From NCBI GenBank assembly GCA_043228905.1, contig JBHGNT010000006.1:18104001-18168000 (forward strand): DNA of 64,000 nucleotides, written 5' to 3'. Under the pieces are notes generated by a model. That model did no database searches, was not told where the DNA came from, and saw nothing but the letters and a program-made list of their open reading frames with translations. Each line of letters opens with the position of its first letter. The first letter of the stretch is position 1. Source of the stretch: Azolla caroliniana (taxonomy: Eukaryota > Polypodiophyta). Shown piece after piece: positions 31,211 to 42,176 of the stretch. Made by a program: the position numbers and the translations under genes.

Positions 31211-33649
31211 TGCCTGGTTGGATGGATGATGAAGGCTACACGGGTAGCATCCGGAACGGAGACATGAAATTCAGCAAAGGGAGCCTAATAGTGGCTCGGG
31301 CCCAGAAGTTCAACACGTTGTACCTGATGAATGCCCAGTTATGCCCGGAAGAAGTGAACGTGGCTTCCGACACTGCCGGTGAGCTGTGGCACAAGAGGTT
31401 GTGTCACATGAGTGAGAAGGGGATGAAGAGGCTTGCAGACGACAACCTCATTCTAGTGAAGAACGTGCACTGATTGTCTTGCCGGTAAGCAAAACCAGAC
31501 CTCCTTCCGACCAAGGCCACCGATGAGACGTAATGCACCATTGGAGTTGGTGCATACTGATGTGTCTCAAGTGGACACGAAGCCACATGCCAGATCGCAG
31601 TACTTCGTGACCTTCATAGATGACCACATCCGGAAGCTATGGGCCACACCGTTGAAGATGAAGGATCAGATGCTATCCGTCTTCACAGAGCTCCACGCGA
31701 GAGTGGAAAGAGAAACCGTCCGGAAGCTGAAGGCGGTTTGAGCAGATAACGGAGGAGAATACCGGGGGCAGTTCGAGGAGTACTGCCGCTTGAAGGGAAT
31801 CCGGTTCGAATTTACTGTGCCGAAGACGCTGGAACTAAACGGGCTGGCCGAGAGGATGAACCGGACCATAATGGAGAGGGTCCGGAGTGCTGGTGCATGC
31901 AAAATTACCCAAGACGTTTTGGGTTCAGGCACTGTCGACGGCGACATACGTGATAAACAGATCACCCTCAGTACCCTCAGTACCCTTGGACGGAGACACG
32001 CCGCAGAGAGTATGGACCGGTAAGGAAGTGTCCTACTGGCATCTGAAGGTGTTTGGGTGTCTCGCGTACGTGCATGTAGCTAAGGACCGGAGAGGAAAGT
32101 TGGATCCAAAGACCCGGCATGCATATTCCTTGGTTACGGTGACGATGAGTTCGGCTACTGAGTGTGGGACCTGGCCGACAGGTAGGTACTCCGGAGTCGA
32201 GATATTATCTTCATGGAGGACAAGACGCTCGCCGACTGGGAGTCGGAGAAGAAGATAATGAACTCCGAGTCGACTGGTAAGGATCGAGTCTACGATGAAC
32301 AGACCCAACCGACAAGAGACCGGTTATCACTCGATGAACCGGTCAGTGACGGTAAGGAGACAAAACACGTCGAAGAAGAAGGAATAGGTGAAACCTGAAC
32401 ATGGGAAGTGTTGCATCTGAAGGCAACCGCATACATAAGGTCGTTGCCTCTGAGTTTCGTAATTGTACTTCCTCTCTACTACAATGATATGTTTTCTTGG
32501 GGTTTATGGACCCCCATGGTTTTTCCCATTTCGGGTTTTCCACGTAAAATATCTTTGTCTCTATGTCTTCACGTTTTTTCTTGTCTGTGCACTAGTTCTT
32601 GGATTTTGCACACGGGTACGAACGTGAAACTGGTTGTGGCAAGTCGATTCCTAACAAAGTGGTATCCGAGCGATGGAAGACTCGTTCGGCGACATGTTTA
32701 AGCTAACTGACTCCAACTACTCAGTGTGGAAGTCGAAGATGAGAGACATGCTCGTGTGCAAAGACCTCTGGCTACCGGTGATGTTTAGAGATAAAAGACT
32801 AGAAAAGATTGATGCAACGATGTGGGAAGTGTTGCATCTGAAGGCAGCCGCATACCCCGAATCGGATTCGGATGAAGAACAAATAGAGGAGCCGGTTGCC
32901 GAAAGCCAAAGACGGAGATATCCTCTCAGAGAGAGAAGGCCCCCCCAGAGATTTCCAGTTGCAGAGCATGTGCTGCTGACCGATGAGAGGGAGCCGGAAA
33001 GCTTCGAAGAAGCGAAGGATGACACTAATAGCCGCAAGTGGTTGAGTGCCATGCAGGATGAGATGGATTCCTTGCATGAGAACCACACGTATGAATTGGT
33101 GGAGTTGCCGAAAGAAAAGAGGGCACTCCGAAACAAGTGGGTGTACAAGTTGAAACTGGGAGATGTCGGCAACCCTCCAAGGTACAAAGCCAGGATCATG
33201 GTGAAGGGGTTCTAGCAGAAGAAGGGCGTGGACTTTGATGATATATTTGCCCCGGTAGTAAAGATGACTTCCATCCGGGCGGTGTTGAGCATAGCGGCAA
33301 GCATGGACCTCGAGGTAGAGCAGCTCGACGTGAAGACAACATTCCTTCACGGTGACCTCGAAGAGGAGATCTACATGCAGCAACCAGAAGGATTCGTGGA
33401 ATAAGGGAAGGAGCACCTGGTTTGCCGGTTGAAGAAGAGCTTGTACGGACTGAAGCAGGCTCCCCGACAATGGTACCGGAAGTTCGACTCCTTCATGACC
33501 GACCAAGGGTATCACAAAACGCAAACCGATCACTGCGTGTTTGTGAAGGAGTTCGAAGGAGGCGACTTCCTGATACTCTTCCTGTACATGGACGACATGT
33601 TGGTCGTCCGACGGGACCAAGCCAAAATACGGATGATGACGAAGGCTCT
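31211..33649 (+). pseudogene. pol: Pre-integrase, integrase and RT start of copia D, with a chimeric insert
   Basis: Pre-integrase (AGELWHKRLCHMSEKGMKRL ~31378), integrase (ELNGLAERMNRTIMERVRS ~31830), acidic linker, then RT (VKTTFLHGDLEEEIYMQQPE ~33330; FLYMDDMLVV ~33580, Val to Met change beside DD). Stops at ~31740, 32160, 33213 and 33402, and indels near 31900 and 32110. An LTR-primer site-gag piece of a related element is embedded at 32402-32855. It ends at the copia E LTR. Confidence 0.83.
32402..32855 (+). other. R/U5-primer site-gag fragment of another copia inside copia D pol
   Basis: Contains the end of a copia LTR (GGTTTTTCCCATTTCGGG), a variant primer site GTGGTATCCGAGCG (~32660), an ATG and gag start (MEDSFGDMFKLTDSNY, 32673). 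Flanked by a 33-bp near-perfect direct repeat (32402-32434 and 32823-32855). The right repeat is part of the gag fragment itself. Confidence 0.7.
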
Positions 33650-34048
33650 TGTTGAGCGGCAAGCTCAACCGGAGCCGGATCGGCTGAATAAGCCGGAGCC
33701 GGTAAGCGAGACGGATCGGGCGAAACGGATCGGTATGACGGTGAGCAACCGAACCGGCAAGCAGTGGAGGCCGGGTGCAATCCGTAACCGGCAGTCCAAT
33801 CGAAAGCCTAGAATAGGATAGACTACTAGGTATCTATAGTCTCGTAGTAAGTGTAAGATGCTCGTGTGAGCATTGAAGTACATGGTACTTCTGTCAGTCC
33901 CAAGAGGACTTGTATAAATAGTGCTACTTAGCACAGTGTGTATGACAGAGCCTTGATATAATTTTTGAAATTACGTTCTACTCTCTCTCTCTCTCTCTCT
34001 CTCTCTGTTGTTCTTTGTTTTACGCTTCCGCAAACACTTACGTTTACA
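33650..34048 (+). repeat. 5' LTR of copia E (399 bp)
   Basis: TGTTGAGCGG...ACGTTTACA. TATA box near 33912 (TATAAATAG), CT microsatellite 33981-34005. The primer site abuts the LTR directly. Confidence 0.9.
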
Positions 34049-34060
34049 TGGTATCAGAGC
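34049..34060 (+). other. Primer-binding site of copia E (initiator tRNA-Met)
   Basis: TGGTATCAGAGC directly adjoining the 5' LTR. Confidence 0.92.
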
Positions 34061-34156
34061 GCGAGGGTTGAGAACCTCTGCTACAGACATTTACTCTTGA
34101 GAAAAAAACCCTAACAGGTCGAAAATAGACACAGTAGAAGACATGGATAAAGAGGC

Positions 34157-37100
34157 ATGGCTACATCGCTCCCGGTGGAAAAGCTCGACATGAGCAACTA
34201 CGCATCCTGATCTTACAAGATGCACCAGTACCTACTTGGACACGGGTACTGGAGTTATGTCGAAGGAGCGAATGATGCGACGCCAGACTCGGCACACAAG
34301 GACTTCCCGGTATGGGAACAGGCGGCAACCAGGGTGATGTACTGCTTCGCATCCAGTGTCGGCGATCAGCTGCTCAGCCACATCCGTGACGCCAAGACAC
34401 CGAAGGATGCTTGGGGGAACCTGAAAAAGGTTTTCACCGCAAGCACCACTGCCCGGAAGCTGCAACTCCGACAGGAGTTGAGCAATGTTCGACAGAAGAA
34501 CATGTCCGTGGCAGACTACACGGGCCGGATAAAGGAGATTTGCGACTCACTCGCCTCTATCAATGTTACCGTAGAGGAAGACGAGATGGTGCAGGTATGT
34601 CTCGGAGGCCTGGCGTCCAAGTTCGGAGCGTTCCGGACTGCGGTGTGTACAAGGGAGAATACCCCCTCATTCTTCGACTTACAGTCGATGCTCCTTGTAG
34701 AGGAGAAACATGCCGGTGCATCTACCAGTGCATCCCCGGACAGCCGAATGTTGTACATGGGAACGGATCGGCACTGTGGGCGTGGTGGAAGAGGTGGGTC
34801 CGCACGCAATGGAGGCGGCCAGCAAGAGCAGGAACGGAGGCACTATGAGTGTGCCGACAGCAGTTCCGGGACTTCCACAAGCAGGGGGAGTCAAGGCGGT
34901 GCCGGAGGCCGGCAAGACAAATCCGCTATGAAATGTTGGTATTGTGGCAAAAAAGGCCACAGGGAAAGCGAGTGCTGGAGAAAGCGTGCCGATTCGGACA
35001 AATCCGGATCCGGCAAGACCGGTAAGGATGGCCGGCAAAACTCGCACTACGCAAACGGATCATGAGGATCCGGAACCGGAAAGGCCGGTAAGGGGCCAGC
35101 CTTGGTGATGAATCACAAGGCAAACTCAATGAAGAAGACCACTTCCAAATCGGAGGAAGTGTGGTATGTTGATTCCGGCGCGTCGAACCACATGACGAGC
35201 CACAAAGAGTGGTTCTCCTTTCTGGAGAGATCGGATCAACCAGGAGTAGTCGAAACCGGAGACGACACTCCTCACCCAATTGTGCACGTCGGAGAAGTCC
35301 CTCTAAGCCACGTTGGACAGAAAGGGAAGCTGATGAACGTGCTACACGTTCCGATGATCACGAAGAACCTGGTGTCCGTCGGTCAGATTGTCGACCAGGG
35401 GATGCAGGTGCGGTTTACGCACCTCGGGTGCTTCATTGAGGATGAGGACGAAGTCATTGCGCAAGGGCGTAGAGACAGGAGGATGTTTATCCTCGACACC
35501 AATGACTTTGGCACCACTCTGTTCGCGAAACGACAGAAGGTCGAGTCGGACATCGACCTGTGGCACAAGCGGATAGGCCACGTCAACTACCGGAGGCTTC
35601 AAGATCTGCAAACGAAACAAATCGTTTTCGGTTTGCCCAAGTTTAGCGGCCGGAGAGCCAAAATTTGTGAAGCCTGCCAACTTGGGAAGCAACACTGGCT
35701 TCCATTCCCCACCGGACGGAACCGGAGCCGTAACAAACTTGATCTCATCCATTCGGATGTGTGGGGTCCAGCACAAAGTGTAAGCCTTGGCGGGAGCCGA
35801 TACTTCGTCTCCTTCATCGACGACTATACTCGGCATACTTGGATCTACCTCATTGAGCGGAAGAGCGAAGTCTTCGACTGTTTCCGGAGCCTCTAGAAGA
35901 TGGTGGAACGGGAATCAGAGAGGAAGATCAAATGCCTTCGGTCGAATGGCGGAAAGGAATATTTTTCCGGCCAATTCACTCGTTATCTGCAACAGAAGGG
36001 AATTCGGCGAGAGTTCAGCTGCAGATACACACCGGAGCAAAACGGTGTGGCCGAAAGGAAGAACTGGACACTCGTCGAAGCGGCAAGGACAATGCTGGAG
36101 GAGAAGAGCATGCCCCGTTTCTACTGGGCGGAGGTGGTCCAGACGGCCGTCTACATACAAAACCGCATTGGTGACAAGGTGTCAGCTAATGAGCTGTATT
36201 TCGGGCGCAAGCCGAACTTAAGACACCTTCGGATATTCGGCAGCATAGCGTATGTGCATGTGCTGGATCAGAAGCGGAGGAAGTTGGATGCAAAATCGGA
36301 AAAATGCATCCTAGTCGGCTATGCTCAAGAGAAAAAGGGGTATAAGTGCTATAACCCCCGGACGAAGGAAGTCCGAGTTAGCCGGGATGTCGAGTTCGAT
36401 AAATCGGCATCCTGGTACTCCGTACCGACTCCAACTTCCGATCCCGACCCAATGTCGGAAGACCAGGCCAGTGAGCCTGAATCAGCCCTGGCAGAGGATG
36501 ATGATGCAGGTACTCAAGATGAGAGTCCGGAATCGTTACGGTTGAGTGGACCGAACCAGCGACTGAGTCGGTTGGACCAGTCGGATGAAGAGACGGCAAG
36601 TGCTGGAGACTCTGCCGTGCTCTCCCCGCGCAAGGAACCGAGGAAACGGTTCATGCGCAAAGAGAAAGGGAAAAGAAAGATGCCGGAATTCGAAACTGGC
36701 ATCGATGAGTCGGATCAGTGCGTATCCAACTCCGAAAAGGAGAAAGGCAGATCTTCGGCAACGAAGACCGAATTGGCCAAGAAGGGCCTCACATCAGGTG
36801 ACAGTGCGTTGCGCCGATCAACCCGTCAGAAGGATCCCGTCGTGCGGTACGGGTACAATGAATACATGGCGCATCATTATGGGTACATGACTAAGGTAGC
36901 AGAAGTGCGCGAGCCGGAGAGCTACGCAGAAGCGACAAAGGACGCAAATTGGCGTGCCGCTATGGACGAAGAAATGCGGGCAGTCGATGCCAACGAAACT
37001 TGGGACCTAGTTGATCCTCCCCGTCACTGTAAACCGATCGGATGCAAGTGGGTGTACAAGGTCAAGTACAATGCCGACGGTTCTGTTAACCGGTACAAAG

Positions 37101-38424
37101 CCCGGTTAGTGGCAAAGGGATACGCGCAGACCCACGGAATTGACTACGACGAGACCTTCGCTCCTGTGGCGAAGATGACGACAGTTCATGTGGTACTGGC
37201 GGTTGCTGCGGCAAGGGGGTGGCATCTTCACCAGATGGATGTGAAGAACGCCTTCCTTCAAGGAGAGCTTGAAGAAGAAGTCTTTATGACTCAGCCCCTC
37301 GGATTTCACTCGGAGATGAACAAGTCGGCGGTATGCCGATTGAAGAAGTCGCTTTACAGCTTGAAGCAAGCCCCCCGAGCTTGGAACGCGAAGATCACGC
37401 ACCGGTTGCGTAAGCTGGGGTTTGCTGTCTCTAAGTCGGACTCGTCGTTATTCATCCGGCACGGCTCTGATGGTCCAGTATGTATACTCTTGTATGTGGA
37501 TGATTTAGTCATCACCGGACCGGGTCTTCCCGAAATCAACGGCGTCAAGTCCCAGTTGTCGGACGCATTCGAAATGAAGGACCTGGGGGACCTTCATTAT
37601 TTTCTTGGGATCGAAGTGATCCGGACCCCCACGGCATATTGCTCTCACAACGACATTACGTGTTGAATATGCTGTATAAGTTCGGCATGACGGATTGCCG
37701 ACCTATCTCCACACCCCTGGACCGAAACCAGAAGCTCCGTCCCAACTCCGGACCGGCCTGCAATGAGAAACGGTTCCGACAGGTTGTCGGAAGCCTGATC
37801 TACTTAACCATCACCCGACCCGACATCAGCTATCCGGTCGGGATGGTAAGTCAGTTCATGCAGAAGCCGACCGTGGAGCATCTTCAGTGCGCGCAAAGAA
37901 TATTACGGTATGTCAGCGGCACTAAGGACCGGCGACTGCTATACCGGCGAGGTATACCCGAAGAGCTTGTCGGTTACACTGATGCTGACTGGGCCGGCGA
38001 TGCGTCTGATCGCCGCTCCACTTCCGGATACATGTTCTCCATAGGTAGCGCGGCCGTTGCGTGGAGCAGCAAGAAGCAGCCCACAGTGGCTTTGTCAAGC
38101 ATTGAGGCTGAGTACCGGGCCGCTACCGTTGCCACTTGTGAAGCCATCTGGCTTCGGCGACTGCTGCGAGACTTGCGGATCGAGGTACCGACCCCGATCC
38201 CGATTTACTTCGATAACATGAGCAGCCTGCAGCTCGCCAGGAACCCTGTGTTCCATGCTCGCACAAAGCACATCGAGGTGCACTACCACTTCGTGTGTGA
38301 GCGGGTCTTGAGCGGTGAAGTTGACCTACGGTATGTTCATACGGATCGGCAAGTTGCCGACATCTTCACCAAGCCGCTCGGATCGGACAAGTTGCAGCAC
38401 TTTACCGACATGCTTGGTATTTAG
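34157..38424 (+). pseudogene. gag-pol: Gag-Pol polyprotein of copia E, three stops and one frameshift
   Basis: Single frame from MATSLPVEKLDMSNYAS. Gag: capsid ~34220-34720, Gly/Arg-rich stretch, CCHC knuckle CWYCGKKGHRESEC (~34933). Protease: YVDSGASNHMTSH (~35168). Pre-integrase: DLWHKRIGHVNYRRL. Integrase: IDDYTRHTWIYL, CLRSNGGKEYF (Asp changed to Asn), NGVAERKNWTLVEAARTML. Acidic linker. RT: HQMDVKNAFLQGELEEEVFM, ILLYVDDLVITG (~37490). RNase H: YTDADWAGDASDRRSTSGY, CEAIWLRRLL, HIEVHYHFV. Stops TGA 34208, TGA 35063, TAG 35894. A one-base shift near 37640 moves RNase H to another frame. Otherwise well preserved. Confidence 0.92.
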
Positions 38425-38433
38425 CATCTCGAC

Positions 38434-39186
38434 GTGCCGCACTTGAGGGGGAGAAGCAAGGGCAAAGTCTCTACCGAAATGGGCAAAGGCCAAAAACCTG
38501 TTGAACCCATCGGTAAGAGGAGAGCCGGAAGAAGAGGAGACAAGAAGCTGAAGGAAGCCGAGTCGACGAAGGAAGTCGACACATCCGAACAGGTCGGAGC
38601 AAGCGGCTGTGAAGAAGAGTTGTGCACTCAGGAAGAGAAGCGCATGCTGTGTGGAGGTCATCACGACGGTACTGACCATGATACAGAGTCGAATGAAGAA
38701 TTCGATTTCGGTTCACCGGCTGAAGAAGCCGAGGGAAGCATGGAGAAGGCCAAGACTCGGAAGTGGTCTGATGTGGTGAGAGGCCTGACACCGGAAGTCG
38801 AATCGGAGTGTACCGATTCGGACAAGAGCTGGAACGAGCCGGAGACAGCTGACTCGGATCAACAGATGGATCCGGATGAAACGGATCGACTGAAGGCCAA
38901 GGGGACACAGACACAGCGGAAGTCGATGCCATCGTGGGAGAACCGATGGATCGGCAAGCGCTGGAGTCACAACAACTTGACTGCTGAGATGGGCCGATTG
39001 AGTAGACATACCGACCGAGAGGGTCGAAGCGCGCAGAACCAAAGGGGTCGCGGCAAACGGGACCGGACCGGACGAGGAGCGCGAGCAAGGCGGAGTGTCG
39101 CCAGGAGAACTCGGTTGGAAGAACCGACTGCCACAGAGGTCGACACTACGACCCCACCTCAGGTTGAGCTTGAGGGGGTGTGTTGA
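38434..39186 (+). CDS. Extra 250-codon open frame of copia E between pol and 3' LTR
   Basis: Open frame starting MPHLRGRSKGKVSTEM ten bases after the pol stop and ending six bases inside the 3' LTR. It is highly charged (Lys/Arg/Glu/Asp-rich) with no hydrophobic segment, so it is not envelope-like. One segment, RKWSDVVRGL, is less biased. It starts next to a polypurine-like tract (38441-38453) and overlaps the real one (39170-39180). The minus strand is also open over most of it, so it could be an accident of composition. I do not recognise a family. Confidence 0.35.
   Translation: MPHLRGRSKGKVSTEMGKGQKPVEPIGKRRAGRRGDKKLKEAESTKEVDTSEQVGASGCEEELCTQEEKRMLCGGHHDGTDHDTESNEEFDFGSPAEEAEGSMEKAKTRKWSDVVRGLTPEVESECTDSDKSWNEPETADSDQQMDPDETDRLKAKGTQTQRKSMPSWENRWIGKRWSHNNLTAEMGRLSRHTDREGRSAQNQRGRGKRDRTGRGARARRSVARRTRLEEPTATEVDTTTPPQVELEGVC
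38441..38453 (+). other. Upstream polypurine-like tract of copia E
   Basis: ACTTGAGGGGGAG right after the pol stop, the position where a typical element of this kind would have its polypurine tract and 3' LTR. A second tract (TTGAGGGGGTG, 39170-39180) adjoins the LTR. Confidence 0.6.
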
Positions 39187-39511
39187 GCGACAAGCTCAAC
39201 CGGAGCCGGATCGGCTGAATAAGCCGGAGCCGGTAAGCGAGACAGATCGGGCGAAACGGATCGGTATGACGGTGAGCAACCGAACCGGCAAGCAGTGGAG
39301 GCCGGGTGCAATCCGTAATCGGCAGTCTAATCGGAAGCCTAGTATAGGATAGACCACTAGGTAGCTATAGTCTCGTAGTAAGTGTCAGATGCTCGTGTGA
39401 GCATTGAAGTACATGGTACTTCTATCAGTCCCAAGAGGACTTGTATAAATAGTGCTACTTAGCACAGTGTGTTGTTAAGGAGTCTTGATATAATTTTGAA
39501 ATTGTGTTCTG

Positions 39512-39543
<32 letters not shown>

Positions 39544-39583
39544 TGTTCTCTGTTTTACGCTTCCGCAAACACTTACGTTTAGA
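39181..39583 (+). repeat. 3' LTR of copia E (about 403 bp)
   Basis: Very similar to the 5' LTR, with a slightly longer CT run. The final CA is replaced by GA. Preceded by the polypurine tract. Confidence 0.88.
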
Positions 39584-39804
39584 CTAAGAATGCAACGTAC
39601 CATTCCAGGACGAAGCACATCTAGCGTAGGTATCATTGGATCCGGGAGTGTGAGTAGAAGATCGAGAGTTAGCGTTGACGAAGATCCACACGACCGAGAA
39701 TGGGTCAGATATGCTGACCAAAGTACTGATACCCGACAAGCTGGATGCATGTTGGAAGCGGATCGGACTAGTAAGACATCCCATGCCGGAGTGAAGGGGG
39801 AGTT
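39584..39804 (+). pseudogene. RNase H end and polypurine tract of copia D
   Basis: Resumes after copia E with the copia RNase H end (NATYHSRTKHI-type sequence, then LTKVLIPDKLDACWKRI-type), carrying a stop near 39622. It ends in GTGAAGGGGGAGTT (39791-39804), the polypurine tract before the 3' LTR. Confidence 0.78.
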
Positions 39805-40200
39805 TGTTAGGAAACAGGTCCCTCCGGATGGGAAATGAGAAGAACAGTGTTGATGAGCAACTCAACTAAGGACGAATCCGGATGTGGAGTACCCTGCAAC
39901 GGAAGACCCGATGAGAACCGGATGTGGTGTACCCGGCAACGGAAGACCCGGTGAGAACCGGATGTGGTGTACCCGGCAACGGAAGAACCGGTGAGAACCG
40001 GATGTGGAGTACCCGGCAACGGAAGACCCGGTGAGAACTGGATGTTGCAGGCCCGGTGAGAACCATCTCACCGGATGAAGGGACATATATGTAAATATGT
40101 TCTAGAGAGCCCACTGGGGCTATATTTTGTAAATAGCCGAAAGTCATATTAGTATAAATATGACCTAGGGCAAACTCTATGTGTGTGCGTGCGTGTGTAA
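39805..40200 (+). repeat. Truncated 3' LTR of copia D with a 40-bp tandem repeat
   Basis: Starts TGTTAGGAAACAGG and stops near 40200 inside the GT-rich stretch, so about 190 bp of LTR end is missing. U3 holds about four copies of a 40-bp CCGG-rich unit (39885-40045). Confidence 0.83.
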
Positions 40201-40612
40201 TCTCCTCTTCGAACGACGTTCGGAACGTCTGTTCCAAATGCCAAGGACAAGATCGGAGCCCACCTACGCTTCAATTGTAGGAAAGCCTTTCCCAAGGGAT
40301 TCATTCAATACGTCTTCAACAAATACTCCGACTCCAATGGAAATCGACAGCACACGTCGTCACAGACCACTATCGGAAGAAGAAAAGCAACGACGCAAGG
40401 GAAATCGATTATGTCTTTATTGCGGTGAACCGGGGCATATTGTAGTGAACTGCCCCCATCGGCCGAAAAGGCAGGTAAATCAAATAACCGTTAGTACAAA
40501 TAGTACTAAACCCGAGTCTATTTGTCTAGGTGTGTCTAATAGTCCTAATAGCCCAAGCCTTTCAAACAAATTTGAAATCCTTAGTCAACTAGAAGAAGAG
40601 TTAAATGATTAA
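40201..40612 (+). pseudogene. gag: Gag C-terminal part of gypsy L with zinc knuckle
   Basis: Resumes at RLFERRSERLFQMPR, shared with gypsy A gag, and contains the CCHC knuckle CLYCGEPGHIVVNC (~40410). It ends with EEELND and the stop at 40610-40612. The heptamer GTTAAAT precedes the stop, as in A. No stop lies within this piece, but the upstream capsid part is deleted. Confidence 0.85.
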
Positions 40613-41809
40613 GTCCAGCCAAAATAGGAGGTGTTTGGTTGGACAGCCCTAGATCTATGCAGCCCATTAGTGGTTCTATTTCCTCTAAGCAAGTTAGCAA
40701 TGTGTTCTTAGCTCAAGTAATGGTTAGTACTAAAAGAAATCCTCCAGTACAAATCTTAGCACTCTTAGATTCCGGAGCCAACTCTTACTTCATGGATAGG
40801 AATTTTGCGCAAGCTCATCAGATATCCCTAAAAGACTCCCGTGTCCAGCCTTTGTAGTAGTCATTGATGGTCGTCCTATTGCTTCCGGAAATATTATAGG
40901 AGTCAGAACCCGTTAATATTGTCCTAGATAACTTAGCGTGTGTAGTATCATTTAATATAATTAGTATCCTAGAACATCCCATTGTTTTGGGATTACCATG
41001 GTTCGAATTACATAACCCAGCCATAGATTGGAGAACAAGAGAAATACGGTGTCAACAAACCCAAAGATCTACTCATAAGATTGCAACCATTTCGCTACAA
41101 CAGTTGCGTGAGGAAGGACGCAAGGAAGAAGTGTTTCTCTTCGCAATATCAATAAACCCCTCCAGTATGAATAAAGAGGAGTCCACCATTCGACTTCCAA
41201 AGAAGTATTGTCATTATGCCGATGTGTTCGATAAAGTACAAGCCAATACGCTTCCTCACCATCGACCGTATGATTGCCCCATCAATTTACAACTGGGAAA
41301 AGAGCCACCATGGTGACCAATCTACAATTTTTCATCAACCGAGCTAGAAGTCCTTCGAGCCTATATAGAGGAGAATTTGGCAAATGGTTTAATTTGACAT
41401 TCGAAATCTCCAACCGGTGCACCCATTTTCTTCGTCAAGAAAAAGGATGGATCACTTCATCTCGTCATAGATTATCGTGGATTGAATAAAGTCACCATTA
41501 GGAATAGGTATGCACTTCCCCTTATCTCAAGTCTTTTAGAACGAACCAATGGTGCAAGGTTCTTCACAATGATCGACTTACGAGGAGCATATAACCTCGT
41601 ACTGATCCGACCAGGAGATGAATGGAAGACTGCGTTTCGCACTAGATATGGGCATGCCATTCGGCCTCACTAATGCGCCAACAGTCTTCCAGCACATGGA
41701 AAATGGTATATTCTGATATCTCTTGGATGATTTTTTTATCATATATTTGGATGATCTGCTGGTTTATTCGAAGACCCAAGAAGAGCATGATTCTCTTGTA
41801 CTGTTAGTA
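40613..41809 (+). pseudogene. pol: Protease and RT N-terminal part of gypsy L
   Basis: Protease active site LALLDSGANSYFMDR (~40768), then the linker, then RT fingers and palm ([20 protein letters not shown] ~41500) up to IIYLDDLLVYSKTQEEHDS (~41735). Stops occur near 40856, 41316 and 41487, and an indel lies near 41655. The reading is cut by transposon T at 41809/49029 eight codons after YLDD. Confidence 0.85.
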
Positions 41810-41841
41810 AACACATTCGCATTCATAAGTGGAAGGATCAC
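41810..41841 (+). repeat. Left terminal inverted repeat of transposon T
   Basis: Starts AACACATTCGC and ends GGAAGGATCAC. It pairs with 48997-49028 (29 of 32 bases). A degenerate direct copy of the inner part (ATAAATGGAAGGATAAGG) follows at 41844-41861. Confidence 0.88.
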
Positions 41842-42176
41842 GCATAAATGGAAGGATAAGGAATATTTTGATTGATTGTAGTACTTTTTCAATGATTTTA
41901 CAAAACACATTGATACCAGTATCATACATGTTCAAATATACTATGAAAAAGGTTTAAAATCCACTATTTTTGTGATTTAGAAATAAATAAAAAAAAGCGG
42001 AATTTCAAAAAGTTACATTCTCAATTTATATCACAAACTTTACAACCAATGCTATTTTATAAGAAAAGTTTTTAGAAATCATAAGAATTCAAAAAACATG
42101 CTTTTATATTACTCAATTTGTTACAAGCGGAATGTAGTTACACTTAATAGCCAAAAATACATTCATGATCACTCCT

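Larger units (their letters stand above)
33650..39583 (+). mobile_element. Ty1/copia element E (about 5.9 kb), both LTRs present
   Basis: Plus strand: LTRs 33650-34048 and 39181-39583, primer site 34049-34060, single gag-pol frame 34157-38424 with three stops and one frameshift, then a 0.75-kb region with an extra open frame, then the polypurine tract and 3' LTR. It sits in the RT of copia D. Flanks GCTCT and CTAAG do not match, because the D sequence on the right is deleted. Confidence 0.9.
30148..40200 (+). mobile_element. Ty1/copia element D, degraded, carrying copia E
   Basis: 5' LTR 30148-30731, primer site 30735-30746, gag, integrase and RT up to 33649, then copia E, then RNase H end 39584-39790, polypurine tract 39791-39804 and a truncated 3' LTR 39805-40200. 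Its RT and RNase H between the flanks of E (about 750 bp by comparison with C) are deleted. The deletion at 40200/40201 also removed the LTR end and part of the gypsy L gag, so no target duplication remains. Confidence 0.85.

Noticed and set aside
38471-39088. 205-residue minus-strand frame in copia E
   Set aside because: Antisense to the 3' open frame and to the element; likely due to base composition. It also lowers confidence in the plus-strand frame.
38434-39186. Envelope-like gene in copia E
   Set aside because: No signal peptide, no membrane segment and no glycoprotein features; the frame is a charged, low-complexity sequence.
39885-40045. CRISPR-like array of short repeats
   Set aside because: The units are directly adjacent without spacers and lie in LTR U3 of a plant retroelement.
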